From Punctularia strigosozonata HHB-11173 SS5 (taxonomy: Eukaryota; Basidiomycota; Agaricomycetes; Corticiales; Punctulariaceae), in assembly GCF_000264995.1 (NCBI RefSeq), contig NW_006767437.1:1011578-1067790 (forward strand): DNA of 56,213 bases, given 5' to 3'. The position numbers were made by a program, and so were the translations under genes. Shown piece after piece: positions 44,401-55,521 of this stretch. Under the pieces are notes generated by a model, which was not told the DNA's origin, did not search any database, and was given only the letters and a program-made list of their open reading frames with translations. The stretch's first letter is position 1. Each line of letters begins with the position of its first letter.

Positions 44401-47373
44401 CGGAGGCAACTCGCTGCTGCTGGGTCGGTTGGCGTATCAGATTCGCAAAGACACGGGTAACAGCCTCAAGGTGTCCGATCTATTTACCAACAGCACCATC
44501 AACGGCATCGCCTCGCTCCTCGTGATTGATGAACCGACGCCCAACACTCTAGAGGAGAACACGGAGAAGTATCCTGAAAGCATATCCGAATACGACGTAC
44601 CTGATCTGGAATACGGCGGCGCGGAGTACAAGGATCGTCATCGAGGCCAAAATCATCCCATATCTCTTATCGTCCAGGCCATCCCCTCGCTGTTCTTCTA
44701 TCCGCTGAAGGCCGCCTGGGCGTGGACGATGATCCTCTACGTCCTGTCGCTGGTTGTCGAAGTCATCTCCGACAATTACTGGGAGAGGGTTGGTTCACTG
44801 CTTGCCGCCATCGTCGCTGCGCGTTTATCCTCGCGTATCGTGTCGCCCATCGCCGCCATCCTCTTCAAGTGGATCGTGATCGGAAAGTACCGAGTGAGTA
44901 GCTTCATCCTTGTGCGTTTTCGTGGAATTAACCCTCTTCGTTTTCGCAGCCCGGTCGTTATCGCATGTGGAGCGCGTATCACCTCAGGTGGTGGATCGTC
45001 AATCAATTCCTCCGGTCGGCAGGTCGCGGCGTCTTCGCGATGCATCCGTCTTTGGAGTTGCTCTACTTCCGGCTACTCGGCGCCAAGATCGGCAGGAACG
45101 TTAAGATCCACAACAGCGCGAAGCTCAGCGAGTTCGATCTCATCCATATCGGCGACGACGCTTGCATCGACCGCGCGCTGATACGCGGATTCTGTGTGGA
45201 ACGCGATGGCTATATGCGTTTGGACTTCGTGACGATCGGACGCCGGGCCGTCATCAACACATATACCCAGATTTCGCCTGGCGCGGACGTAGCAGACGAC
45301 GCCGTCTACGGTCCTCATTCGTCGTCTCACGAATCGCCGCTCTCCGCCTCTCACGCGGTCTCGAATCGTAACCTTCACCCCCAGCCCCGCGCGCTCCTCA
45401 AGATCCTTGTCGGATGGCCGCTCATCTTTGTGGTCACCGTCCTATCATACGTTCCTTGGTTCGCGATCTTGTGCGTCATGATCTTGACCACGGATCTCAT
45501 GGCACATGCCCAACATCCTTTGGAGGCCGTCATCGAGTGGTTCGCGACTCCGAAGCGGGTCCTCTGGCACGTGGTGGCTCGCGTGGTTCGGGTCGTCTTC
45601 GCCCCGATCATCCAGGTTATTCTGGGCATCGCGCTCAAGCGGATCATGGGCCTGACGACTGAGCATTCGGTCGAGCACACCACTCAGTGGACCTTGCTGC
45701 GCAGGTACATCAATGCGTCGCTGCTCTCTCAGCATACGCTCAAGCACGCATTCGACGTCTTTGGCACCCACTACGAAGCGACTTCCATGGTTTTCCGGGC
45801 CATGGGCGCGAAGGTCGGGAAGCGGGTGTACTGGCCAGGCAGCGGCGTCTACTGCCCAGACCCCGAACTGCTCGAGATCGGTGACGACGTCGTTTTCGGC
45901 TCGCGCTCCGAGTTGTTCACCACGGACGCCGAAGGCACGGGCAAGATCACCGTCGGGGCCGGAGCCATGATCGCGGATCGTGTGGTCTTACTTTCGCACA
46001 CCTCCGTCGGGCGCAAAACGGTCATGGGTTCGGGCAGCCTCGGCGCTCGCGGAGGTGTCTACCCTGATGGATCGACGTGGATGGGCAGCGAAAACGGCGA
46101 GGCCGTTTGCTTCGCCAAGGGGAAGGTGCAGGAAGACGAGGATACCATCACGCCGTTTGGCCGGGCATTCTACAAGCGTCAGGCCGAGTTCTTCGTCTTC
46201 CCGTATTGGCTCTTGACCATCGTCAACCTCTTCGTCGCCTCTCTCTCCGCCGCCTTCTGGTCGGTGCCGGCCATCTCGGGGGCGCAGTTCCTTGTGCTCT
46301 TCCGTCGCCACGCTCCCCACCTCCACCTTTTCGAGCCCAATTGGTACAACATCGCCATCCTTTTCGGCCTCATCTCCATCTTCTTCGTCGTCGTCCTGTT
46401 TATTCAATCCGCGGCCGCTATGGCTTGGGTCATTGCCACCAAGTGGATCGTCATCGGCCGGCGTCGCGTGGGCCCTTGCGAATGGGACAAGAGCTCGTAC
46501 TGTCAGCGTTGGCAGCTTCACCTGACGCTCAGCCGCGTGCTCAGCCGCGGCCACGGGAATGGCGGCGTGCTCGCTTCCTTGGCCGGTTCCGCCTACATCG
46601 TCTGGTACTACCGGGCGCTCGGAGCTGTCATCGGCAAGAACTGCTCGATCTGGGCCGGTGGCAAGGTCGGCCTCATGACCGAACCCGACTTGATGGAGAT
46701 CGGCGACAACGTCTCTCTCGACGATTGCTCGGTCGTCGCCCATATCAACTCCCGAGGCAAGTTCGCTCTCAATGCGTTGAAGATTGGCAATGGGTGAGTT
46801 CTCTTCTTGATGCTTTGGCTGCACGTCGTCTTACGTTAATTGATAGATGTGCCCTTCGCGCCGGCAGTCGCCTGCTTTCGGGCGCCAGCATGTGCGATTA
46901 TTCCATGCTCATGGAGCATAGTCTCCTCACTTCGGGCGAGATCGCCGAGGAGCACACCGTCTACGTCGGGTGGCCGGCGAGCCCCATGGGAGGCATCGGT
47001 GCCCGATTGCCCATGGGCCTCGTCTTCGACCACGCCACGTCGAAAGGCAGCAACATGCGCCTGGTGTGCCCCATCTGCTCCCGCTTCCCCAAGAACATGG
47101 CGACCACCCGCTGCGGGCATTGCTTCTGTGGCCCGTACGTCTTTTCTCCGTTTTTCTATGAATTTCTCGGTATTCAACGTCCGTCACAGATGCATCACCA
47201 AATCACTAGGACAAAGCCGACGATGCCCGGTTTGCATGGCTTCGGCTGCTCCCTCTCAGCTCATCAAAATACACCCCTTATTCATAAATCCCCGCGCTAC
47301 CGCAAGGAGCTCGCGGACGGCTGTCAACTCCCGCCCTCAATCACCGGGCCCCAAAGCCCTCAAATCCGGTTGA
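41462..47373 (+). CDS. NRPS-like protein: adenylation, carrier, membrane and beta-helix domains, plus C-terminal RING finger
   Basis: Starts MSVPLTFIHSLPAPPSG. The adenylation domain has LHTSGTSGKKKVVP (A3), SYGMTE (A5, across an intron near 42606), GWFDGGDMGTMDEDGYLFIS (A7), GRSKEIINKGGEVISPFE (A8) and LPKNNAGKPLRIKL (A10). The carrier domain has DFFLIGGNSLLLGRLAYQI, where Ser takes the phosphopantetheine arm. Hydrophobic segments follow (LILYVLSL near 44730; ILVGWPLIFVVTVLSYVPWF near 45400; WLLTIVNLFVASLSAAFW near 46205), between two left-handed beta-helix parts (RLLGAKIGRNVKIH, MGAKVGKRVYWPGSGVYC, LGAVIGKNCSIWAGGKVG). This is the layout of Pls/PosA-type enzymes, some of which make poly-lysine. 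After VYVGWPASPMG the frame runs on into a RING finger (47067-47235, intron 47135-47189) with C3HC4 spacing. A gap of N interrupts the model. Confidence 0.85.
42421..43387. other. Assembly gap (349 N) with the same 308 bases on both sides
   Basis: N fill 42729-43077. The 308 bases before the gap (42421-42728) recur after it (from 43078), differing by one G in a G-run near 42710 / 43366. The repeated piece is one exon, its intron and the next exon start of the adenylation domain. Read once, the gene is continuous; read twice, it is not. This is best explained by two contig ends that overlap but were not merged. Confidence 0.9.
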
Positions 47374-48506
47374 GGTCATCTTTTACTTTGGGCTCGGGGG
47401 GTCATCATTGTGCGTAATATCGCAATTGCTAGAATAGATTAGGATGCATACTAGAGATAAACTTGCATAATGTTCATCATGTTTTCAGTCGCTCGATTCA
47501 CCATGATCGGTTTATCCAATGATCCGGCGATTGGATTTTCGCATATTTCCCAATTCATACACGCCTGTTGCGCAGAGGTAGGTTGAACATGAGTCTTATC
47601 ATTGTCTTCCGCTTCTGCGTAGGTTGAAGGCAACGTTCTCGGTGCTGGAGAACTCCGCTCTGACGGTTATCATGGTTCCTTTAATGAGGTCTTCTCAGAT
47701 GATACGAGCGTACATATACTGTACAGACGCTTTGCTTCTACTGAGTACTCCGTGTCCCAGTTGATGTTCTCTGCTGCGCCTGGTGCCTCTCGAACTCGGG
47801 CGATTCGCACGTGCCTACCGGATCTGCACAAGGACGGCGGGGGGGCGGACCATCTCAATTAGCGACGAGAACAAGTCACAAGGCAGAGGACCAACGCTTA
47901 CCTTGGCTCGTGTTCAAGATAGTCGCTGTCCTTCTGCGCCAGGTGCAGCACGTAGCTCACCGTCTTGAGCGCGTCGACGGCCACCTTCGGGTTCACCCTC
48001 GCCCTGCCCCGCATCGCCGCCGCCGCGACATGGTATCTCGATGTGTGGTTACACAACATCATCTGTCCCATCCCCGTTCAGCCACCTGCTCTCCATCTAC
48101 ACCAAGGCGCAGTCACGTCGTACCGACTTGTCGTCGTCCCCTCCTCCCGGCTGGTGGCGTTGGGCGAGAATTCGAACGAGAGGGTCACCGACCGCCACAC
48201 AGCCCCATCGGCGCTTCTCCGCATTCTCCAACCTTGACAGCGACCTCTGCGGTGTCGGGCGCACTGTCCTCACGAGCTATCACCGCTGCCCTTGCAGCAC
48301 CAGCCACTACCCAAGGCGAGCCAACCAGCGCCGACGCCTCGCGCAAACTTCCAAGTACGTCGCGCCCCGTTCAGGCCGGACATCCGTTGCTCGAGATCGC
48401 GTTGGCCCTCCTGTAGTGTCAGATCGCCGACGCCATCTACACGTTCAACGGGGTCGCCGAGCCCTCTACCCACTTCTCTCCGCGATGACGAACGTGTCGA
48501 GACTTC
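47374..48506. other. Region without a recognised gene
   Basis: Between the NRPS-like gene and acetate kinase fragment B. Frames are open over 60-200 codons on both strands in the GC-rich part (47800-48480). A minus-strand stretch near 47900-48000 reads NPKVAVDALKTVSYVLHLAQ and ends at a GTAAGC donor, which hints at a broken or unrecognised gene, but I cannot extend it. No function is proposed. Confidence 0.4.
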
Positions 48507-49195
48507 TCCACCGGCAGGTCGAAGGCCAACCTACACTCAAACGAAAAAATAAGCATCTTCGGCCTCACATTTCCGACCTCAAGGAGAGGTTACTGTCGCA
48601 AACTCACTTCTCCTCGGTCGTGCACCGTTTCGCGACACCTCTGAGATCGAGCGTACCACCCGTTCTTCTTGTTCATGATCCCCTTCGCCTCGGACACGTC
48701 CACGTTCGTCGCGTGCGCGGGATCGTGGGACATGCGACCGGCGGTGTTGGTGTAACGGAAGATCAGGCTCAGGTGCATCGCGGCCCCGAGGCCGTGGGAC
48801 GGGATAAGGCCCACAGAGATGTTGATGGAACGGTCGGCCTGGATGGGGCAGGTGGAGGCGCTGAAGCCGAGGTAAAAGGCGACGACGGATACTTGGGACG
48901 TGGGTTTGCGAACGTGGTGGAGACGGTACGGATGATGTACCTGTCTGCATCGCGTAATATGACATGAGATGAATCTGAAGAGGAGAGGGAGAGGAGGTAC
49001 GTACATAGAATCTCGTAGGACCGTACTTTTAGGATGCGTTGGCGCGCGAAGGAGGAGTTGACTGGGTTAGAGGCTACGCGCGGACGAAGAGCGTACCGGA
49101 AGGTTGTGTCGAAGTCGTCGAACGAGCGGGCGTTTGGCAGAGATTTGAGCGAGGCTGCCAGGGCGGCGCCGGTGGGTCTATCCACTTGCAAGCAT
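48507..49195 (-). pseudogene. Acetate kinase fragment B (middle exons only)
   Basis: The minus strand matches exons 2 and 3 of the intact gene: GAALAASLKSLPNARSFDDF and DTTFRYALRPRV, against GAALAVIQACLKSLLNARSI and DTTFHRALPAHV; then LSLIFRYTNTAGRMSHDPAH and ATNVDVSEAKGIMNKKNGW, against PSLIFHYTNTAGRISHDPAH. Frames change more than once. Exon 1 is missing: exon 2 abuts DNA that in the intact locus lies upstream of the start (GTCCTGTGTCCCAAAATAAACC near 49220). The last exon with GGIGE is also missing. So it complements fragment A. Confidence 0.8.
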
Positions 49196-49708
49196 CAGTA
49201 CTGAACGCGTCGGCATTGGTCCTGTGTCCCAAAATAAACCCGGGCCGTCGCGGTATGTTTGATACGCCGACTAACGTGTTCCGATAAGGATGGAGTTGTT
49301 GCAGTTTGTATCGAAAGCAATGCGATTGCGTAGCAAAAAAAGGGAAGCCCTCAACGCACGTTCGGGCTCGAGCATAGCAATTGGTGACGGTGTTCGCGAC
49401 GAGCGCTCTTTCTTGCCGACTTCATCCTTCTCCTGCTGAGAGCCGTGCGATGTGTCTTCGGTCTTGGATGGAGCAAGGAACAAGAGAATCTCTATAGAAT
49501 GGGACATATGCACTCATAAGTACGTATATGGGATGTAGTGCATACACGCCGTCAACACGCGTACGGCGCAAACTATCTTGGGCCGATATGAAGCTTCGCT
49601 CTGTGCTCGAGCGCCTACTGCCTGGAGCTATAAACGCCTTTCGCCGCGCTCCCTCCGTTCCCTCCTCTCTCCATCCATACCACTCACACCTGTTCAACTC
49701 GTTCTCGC
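49196..49708. other. Spacer between fragment B and the DUF6535 gene
   Basis: Starts with acetate kinase upstream DNA (to about 49340) and then holds the promoter of the DUF6535 gene. No coding frame is supported. Confidence 0.55.
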
Positions 49709-52700
49709 ATGGCGTCGCCACCACCCTCCAGCCCGGTATTAGAAACCGCTGAACGAGGACCTGAACCTCCAGAAGAACCCCTGCCGCATGTGAGACGAGG
49801 TCTAAGCCGTACTGTTCAAACGGTGATCACCGATTGGTTGGCCGTAGGACGTGCCGCACACTGGACATCGCCGATCCACGAGCCAGGAAGGAGATGCTCG
49901 TAATGAAGCTGCCAGCCCCGTAGTGGGCGAACAAACTCAAGACGTCTGCGGTGCAGCGGGCAGTCCTAACGACCCGCTATCCGCAGACGACCTCAAGGCG
50001 AAGGTAAATGGCGACATTCCTGGATAACGCTGCAAGTTACTGAAATGCGACCCTTTGACAGCCCGCGGAAGACAAGCCGACAAAATCAGATGTCTCGGGC
50101 TGGGACTACGTGTACGACCGGCTACAGCTGCATGATCGAGAAATGATCAAGGGATACTCGGAGGATATCGATAACCTCCTCATCTTTGTGCGCTATTCTT
50201 TCGATCTATCACCGCTCTTCTTAACGCGTCGTGCGTTGATAGGCCGGTCTGTTCTCTGCGGTCCTCACGGCGTTCCTGATCGAAGTGTACACCCAGTTGC
50301 AGCCGGACAACACTCAGCTCTCCGTCCAACTCCTCTCGAATATTTCTCTACAGCTCCAACAAATCTCCTTGAACCAAGCCGCACCTGCGTCCATCGATCC
50401 GCTGAACATGTCCTTTCAGGCCGATTCCCATGTGGTCGCGATCAACGCACTCTGGTTCCTCAGCCTCATCCTCGCGCTCGCCTCTGCTCTGCTCGGCATA
50501 TTCGTGAAGCAATGGCTTCGCGAGTACATGGCATGGCCGAACATCTCCCCCGTTCAGCACGCCATACAGCTTCGGAAGTTCCGCTACGATGCCTTTCAAA
50601 AATGGAAAGTCCCCACTATCGTGACGTTGGTTCCTGGCCTTTTGCAGCTCGCGGTAGTGCTTTTCTTCGTCGGTCTCGTCACTCTACTTTGGCCCATCGA
50701 CACCGTCGTGGCTGGAGTGTGCTGTGCTGCCGCTGGCCTGACCACATTCCTGGCGACGCTGACTGTACTATTACCGCTGTTCTTCGAGACTTGTCCATAC
50801 AAGACACCGTTCGGATGGATAATACGCCCTGTTCTACGACCGTTTTACCGCGTCATCAGACCATTTCTGTACTCCCTATACTCTTGGAACTGGCCGCGCT
50901 GGCTCAGGTCCATCGAAAATTTCTGTGGTAATTGTGAAGGTCCCTTCTCCGACATGTACACGTTCGATGGATGGGATCATCGCGATCTCGCCTTGCGGCG
51001 CTTCGGACGTGACTCAGAGAGCAGCATCGCAACTCAAATCCACTCGCTGCTGTGGCTTGCCTCACATGAGGAACCCGGAGACGGTGTGATCAAGAAATGC
51101 ATTTCCGATGCACCAGGACCGCGCGTGCGCACCCGTTCTGCCCTCCAACGATTTGACGATTCTTGGCCTTCAACGCCGCAGCTACGCCTGCTTGCATACT
51201 GGAAGGCCATCTCCGAGCTGTTAGGGATGCCATGTGTCGGATCTAAAATCCCGGCGCTCGATGTACTCGACGAGGAGTGCAAATACAACGATGCCCAGGG
51301 AACCGTCGCAATCAACTACAAAAAACTTCATCATGCCTTCGATTCGCTGACATCCTTCAACGACACCCAAATTTCGCTCGTATTCGGACTACTCAAGTCC
51401 GGTCTCGATATGCTCCTCCGTGATTCGATGAGCGACATTGACGATTGTTTCGGCCTCTATGTCAACTCACTGGCAATGATGACCTTCATTGCAGATATGA
51501 ACAGTAGTTTTGGTGCCCCATGCATCGTCTTCCTTCTCAAAACCCTCGCATACTCCAACCAGTCCTCACTGACAAGCCGCGCGAATGAGAAGATTTTTGC
51601 CTTCATTCGCGCACTTGGGAGTCACATGCTGTACATCTGGCTGGGTGCACGCATACCTTTCCTGTGGCGATAGCAAGGCTGACTGGATGTTTGCAGAGCC
51701 GGAAGAAACGGCTGACATGCTTGAGCTTGCATGTTCATGCTATGACGGTGCCGCATTTCGGACGGATCCATTGCATCGTCTCCGATTCTGGGCGGCGGTG
51801 TCCGTGGTCACCAAGGCACTTCTGCGGGCACTTCTGCGAGACTGGAACCACTCCCCACGCTGGAGCACGGCTATGAGTGTGTTTGGTGACTGTTTGATGG
51901 AGGGGCTCTCGCTATGGACCGAGCCTCGCAATGGACAGCCTGTTGCTGCAGCCGACTTGAGGGTGGACTGGTTTCATCTAGTCCGTTTTCTGGGATCCCA
52001 TTCGGCCACCACCCCCGATTGTTCGATAAAGGTCGCAAAGTTGATTTTGGAAGCTCATCGGCGCGGGTCCTTCTCGGACGAAATGGTAATGAAGACATTC
52101 ATCAACGAGAGGCATTGGTGGGCTGCGGAATGGGGCAATGCAAACGATGTATACGAGTACTTTGGGGTCAACCCAACATCGGGCAGCGGAAGGACCGTCG
52201 GTCCTTCGTCGGATGCGCGCCCAGGCGCCCTGTCAGTGCTACCACATCCACATTCCGTTCGCGACACGGAGTCAACGCCACATCTCGATTCGGACTTCAA
52301 CAATGAAACCGTCTCCGATGACGATGGTCACGATGGCACGCGATCTGATCATAGGGCTGCCGCGTCTAACGCACTCGCGACTTCCGGGAGCCTGCAGGCG
52401 CAGCGGACCGACTCTCACTCGAATGGGGAGCCTGGAGGTGGACAGCAGAGCATTGTCGACGACAACTCGCTTCCTCATGGCGGACAGATTCACCTCGGAA
52501 GCCCGAATATCAGTGCCCGGGGCAGCACTTTGTCGATTGTTGCAGGAGAAACTGGTGTGGAGATGGAGCGCGACGTCGGAGGTGCGAGCGCGCCTCCATT
52601 GTCCAATACCTCGGACACGCAGGTTACCTCGAATCGAACTTCACACTACGACGGAGTCCGGTCGTTGAGTCAAAATCGACCGGTGTCTCGCGTCGAGAGC

Positions 52701-52892
52701 CAGGACGGCGGTAGAGGACAGGCGGGCATCACGGACGGCGTTCTCATGCAGGCAGGCGTCGAGCACGATCGCGCCGAGGACACCGGGGTAGGGGCCGTAG
52801 GAGACATCGAGTCGTCACCTAGGGCGGAGGAAGGGTCAGGGTTCTCGGGACGGAACACTGCTGGACGTATCATGGGGGAATCCGAGGTATGA
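49709..52892 (+). CDS. DUF6535 domain protein, intact copy
   Basis: Starts MASPPPSSPVLETAERGPEP. Exon 1 ends at a GTGAGA donor after PLPH. The next exons read EGDARNEAASPVVGEQTQDV and GWDYVYDRLQLHDREMIKGY with SEDIDNLLIF. An intron of about 58 bases leads to AGLFSAVLTAFLIEVYTQLQ, the DUF6535 core. Further helices are INALWFLSLILALASALLGI, LLQLAVVLFFVGLVTLLWPI and AAAGLTTFLATLTVLLPLFF. A soluble part follows (SELLGMPCVGSKIPALDVLD; FNDTQISLVFGLLKSGLDML). A last intron (about 51640-51695) joins YIWL to EPEETADMLELACSCYDG. The Ser/Gly-rich tail to 52892 looks disordered. A mushroom family of unknown role, about 970 residues here. Confidence 0.84.
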
Positions 52893-53259
52893 AACCCGTT
52901 TCTTGCTTTGAAGCGCGGAAGATGACGTTGTGCACGATAATAGCCCGGGAGCGCCCATATTGATCGCCCTGGAACGTGACAACCTACAGACTGTTGGGCA
53001 AGTCTGAGCAAGTGATGTTATTAGTGATACCGGGAGCATGTATTGTTCGTGTTTTCATGACCGTCCGAGGATGTATGTACCATACATGCTTGTCTCCGCG
53101 GTAGTTGGAGCTGACTTCGACGCGAAAGCGTATCGAATTCAATTAATCTTTTTCGGTGTCGCGCTGTACCATACCATACACGATCTGTATGTATCCCGGC
53201 GAAAACATCAGCGTACCGAAGAGGAGCATGTGCCACAACCGTCCGTACCTCGTACGCCC
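52893..53259. other. Convergent spacer DUF6535 / acetate kinase
   Basis: Two 3' ends meet here. The part near 53080-53160 (GCGTATCGAATTCAA, TTTCGGTGTCGC) resembles the flank of the other DUF6535 copy near 40650-40710. No gene seen. Confidence 0.6.
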
Positions 53260-54798
53260 TCACTTCCAGAACCCATCCTCCAGCACGCACTCCCTCGCCA
53301 TCTCGTATTGCTCGTCCGTCCTACACACCATCACCCTCTTCCCTTCCCCTTCCCCTTCCCCTCCTTCCACAGCCGTAATATCCACCACCGCCCCCTCCAC
53401 ATTCCCCACACCCGCGTTCTTCTTCGGATCCACGGGTTTGAACCCTAAACACCGCACGCGCCCCGCAATACGTTCGCGGAGCTCAACCGACTTTTCGCCG
53501 ATGCCGCCGGAGAAGACGAGGGCGTCGACGTTGCCCTGCAGGGCGACGAAGTAGGCGCCGACGTATCCCAAGATACGATCCACAAACAGGTCGAACGCCA
53601 ACCTACAAAGAAACAAAGAAACAACAACACCCTTCTTTCAGCTTCGCGTTCCTTTCAAGCATAGTAAAAACGAAGAAATCACCTCTTCGCGTCCGTATCC
53701 CGTTTCGCGATCTCCCTAAAATCGGCGGAACCGGCCATCGCCTTCCACCCGCTCTTCTTGTTCAAGATCTCCTCGGCCTCCGTGACGCCCACGTTCGTCG
53801 CGTGCGCGGGGTCGTGCGAGATGCGGCCGGCGGTGTTGGTGTAGTGGAAGATGAGGCTGGGGTCGATCGCGCCGGCGCGGGTGGCGCCGGGCAGGCCGTG
53901 GACCGGGGTGAGGCCCATGGAGGTGTCGATGGAGCGGCCGGCGTGGATGGCGCAGGCGGAGGCGCCGGAGCCGAGGTGCAGGGCGATGATGGAGACCCCC
54001 GTGGGTGGTTTGCGGAGGTGGGAGGAGACGGTGCGGAGGATGTAGGCGTCTGAATATATGCGTGCGTCAGAAAGAGGAAGGGGACGGAGGACGGAGGAGA
54101 GATGAGAAAGGGAAGAGGCTCACAGGAGATACCGTGGAAGCCGTATTTCTTGAGGCCGCGCGGGCGGGCGACGGAGGGGTCGATGGCGTAGGAGGAGACG
54201 TGGGCGGGGAGGGCGCGGTGGAACGTAGTGTCGAAGTAGGCGATCGAGCGCGCGTTCAGGAGGGATTTGAGGCAGGCTTGGATGACGGCTAGCGCGGCGC
54301 CGTTGTGTCTGTTTCGAGCCCCGAGCATCAGCATGATAGGCATGAAAGAGAGAAAGGGGATATAGAGGAGCCGTACAGAGGGGCGAGGTCGGTGAGCTTC
54401 TCGATGTGGTGGTAGGTCTCGGAGGAGATGGTGACGGGCTCGGAGTAGTCGCCGCCGTGGACGACGCGGTGGCAGACCTGCTTGATGTCCGCCTTCTTGA
54501 TGCCGGATTCGTGCTCCAGATGGTCTAGGAAGTAGGAGAACGCGGACGCGTGGTCTTTGATGTCATCCTTTTGTTCTTTCTTGACGTCTTGGGACGAGTC
54601 GGACGGAGAGGCGTCTTCGTGCTTGAGGGTGAAGCGCGCGGGCGGGGAGGAGAGGTCGTCGATGGAAGATTCGAGGAGGAGGTCCGCGACGGGGTCCTTG
54701 TCCGACGAGGAGGATCTCGAAGGCTTGAAGAGGGAGATCTTGAGAGAGGAGGAGCCGGCGTTGATAGAGAGAATCAGGCCTTGTTGTTGGGCGGGCAT
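53260..54798 (-). CDS. ackA: Acetate kinase
   Basis: Converts acetyl phosphate and ADP to acetate and ATP; in fungi it works with phosphoketolase. Start ATG 54798 (MPAQQQGLILSINAGSSSLK); the frame upstream begins only at TTG. Exon 1 holds KQVCHRVVHGGDYSEPVTIS and TDLAPL. Exon 2 gives HNGAALAVIQACLKSLLNAR, AYFDTTFHRALP and GLKKYGFHGIS. Exon 3 has ALHLGSGASACAIHAGRSI, DTSMGLTPVHGLPGATRAG and FHYTNTAGRISHDPAHATNV. The last exon reads LAFDLFVDRILGYVGAYFVA, DALVFSGGIGEKSVELRER and MVCRTDEQYEMAREC, with a stop at 53260. Substrate and nucleotide motifs (HLGSGAS, GGIGE) and the length fit an active cytosolic enzyme. Two insertions rich in Asp/Ser/Glu are typical of the fungal form. Two broken copies of this gene lie to the left. 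Confidence 0.93.
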
Positions 54799-55521
54799 GG
54801 TTGTGATCGGTACCAAGAGGAGTGATCACAGAAAGGATGGCGGTAAAGTGTGGTCGACATGGTTTGATATTCTCCGTGCGCGGCGTGTTGCGGTCTATCT
54901 CCAGGCGCAGTGCGAGGGAGGAGCGCGTCGACGTCAGCCCTGTGTCATCGCCGTCCCGAAATAAACCATCGTTACGCGCCAGGGACCCCGAGAGATGCGT
55001 TGCGGTTCCAGGTGCATCGCAAGAGAACTAGAGAGAAATACGATGAGAATTGATTGCGATGCTCGTCAACGGTTCGGACGACGTTCGAGAGAGCAGAGCA
55101 GCGAGACCCGCCCAGGGGCGCAAGAGTGGTGGCGGTGTCGCGCGCCACAAAACTTCCATATACGGCAGAACCGGTCGTCGGGGTCCTCTTCCTCCTTGAC
55201 GCGCTCGCCCAACCGACGTGTGTAAGCTGGCGCCAAGCGCCGGTCCCGACTCCCCCCCTTGGCATGTGCGTTATGGCATACGCAGTCACATATGGCCGAT
55301 GAGGCTGTGAACATAGGTAAATTTGAGTAGATAGGCTTATTAATCGGATAATAAACCGAATTTGTGAGGCCCGAGTGGCTGTACGTATAGTGCAAAAGAT
55401 GTCATCGGCCGAATGGCCTCCGATCCTCACGTGATATTTCGTGGATAATCCGCACGTGAATTTGCAATGACTGCGAACAAACATTTGTGATGGTTCCAGA
55501 GAGAGATAAAGGTGAACAGGT
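54799..55521. other. Upstream region of acetate kinase, then AT-rich DNA
   Basis: The first 300 bases are the acetate kinase promoter and have counterparts near 37830-38060 and 49200-49340 (words GCGTCGAC/GCGTCGGC, CCTGTGTC, AATAAACC). From about 55300 the DNA becomes AT-rich. No gene is supported before 55522. Confidence 0.55.
55229..55257 (+). repeat. Short hairpin motif, copy 2
   Basis: GGCGC-caa-GCGCC followed by ggtcCCGACTCCCCCC. Near copy of the motif at 4547-4578. Confidence 0.5.

Noticed and set aside
45988-46824. 278-codon open frame on the minus strand
   Set aside because: It is a shadow of the beta-helix coding exon on the + strand, has skewed Asp/Glu composition and no family.
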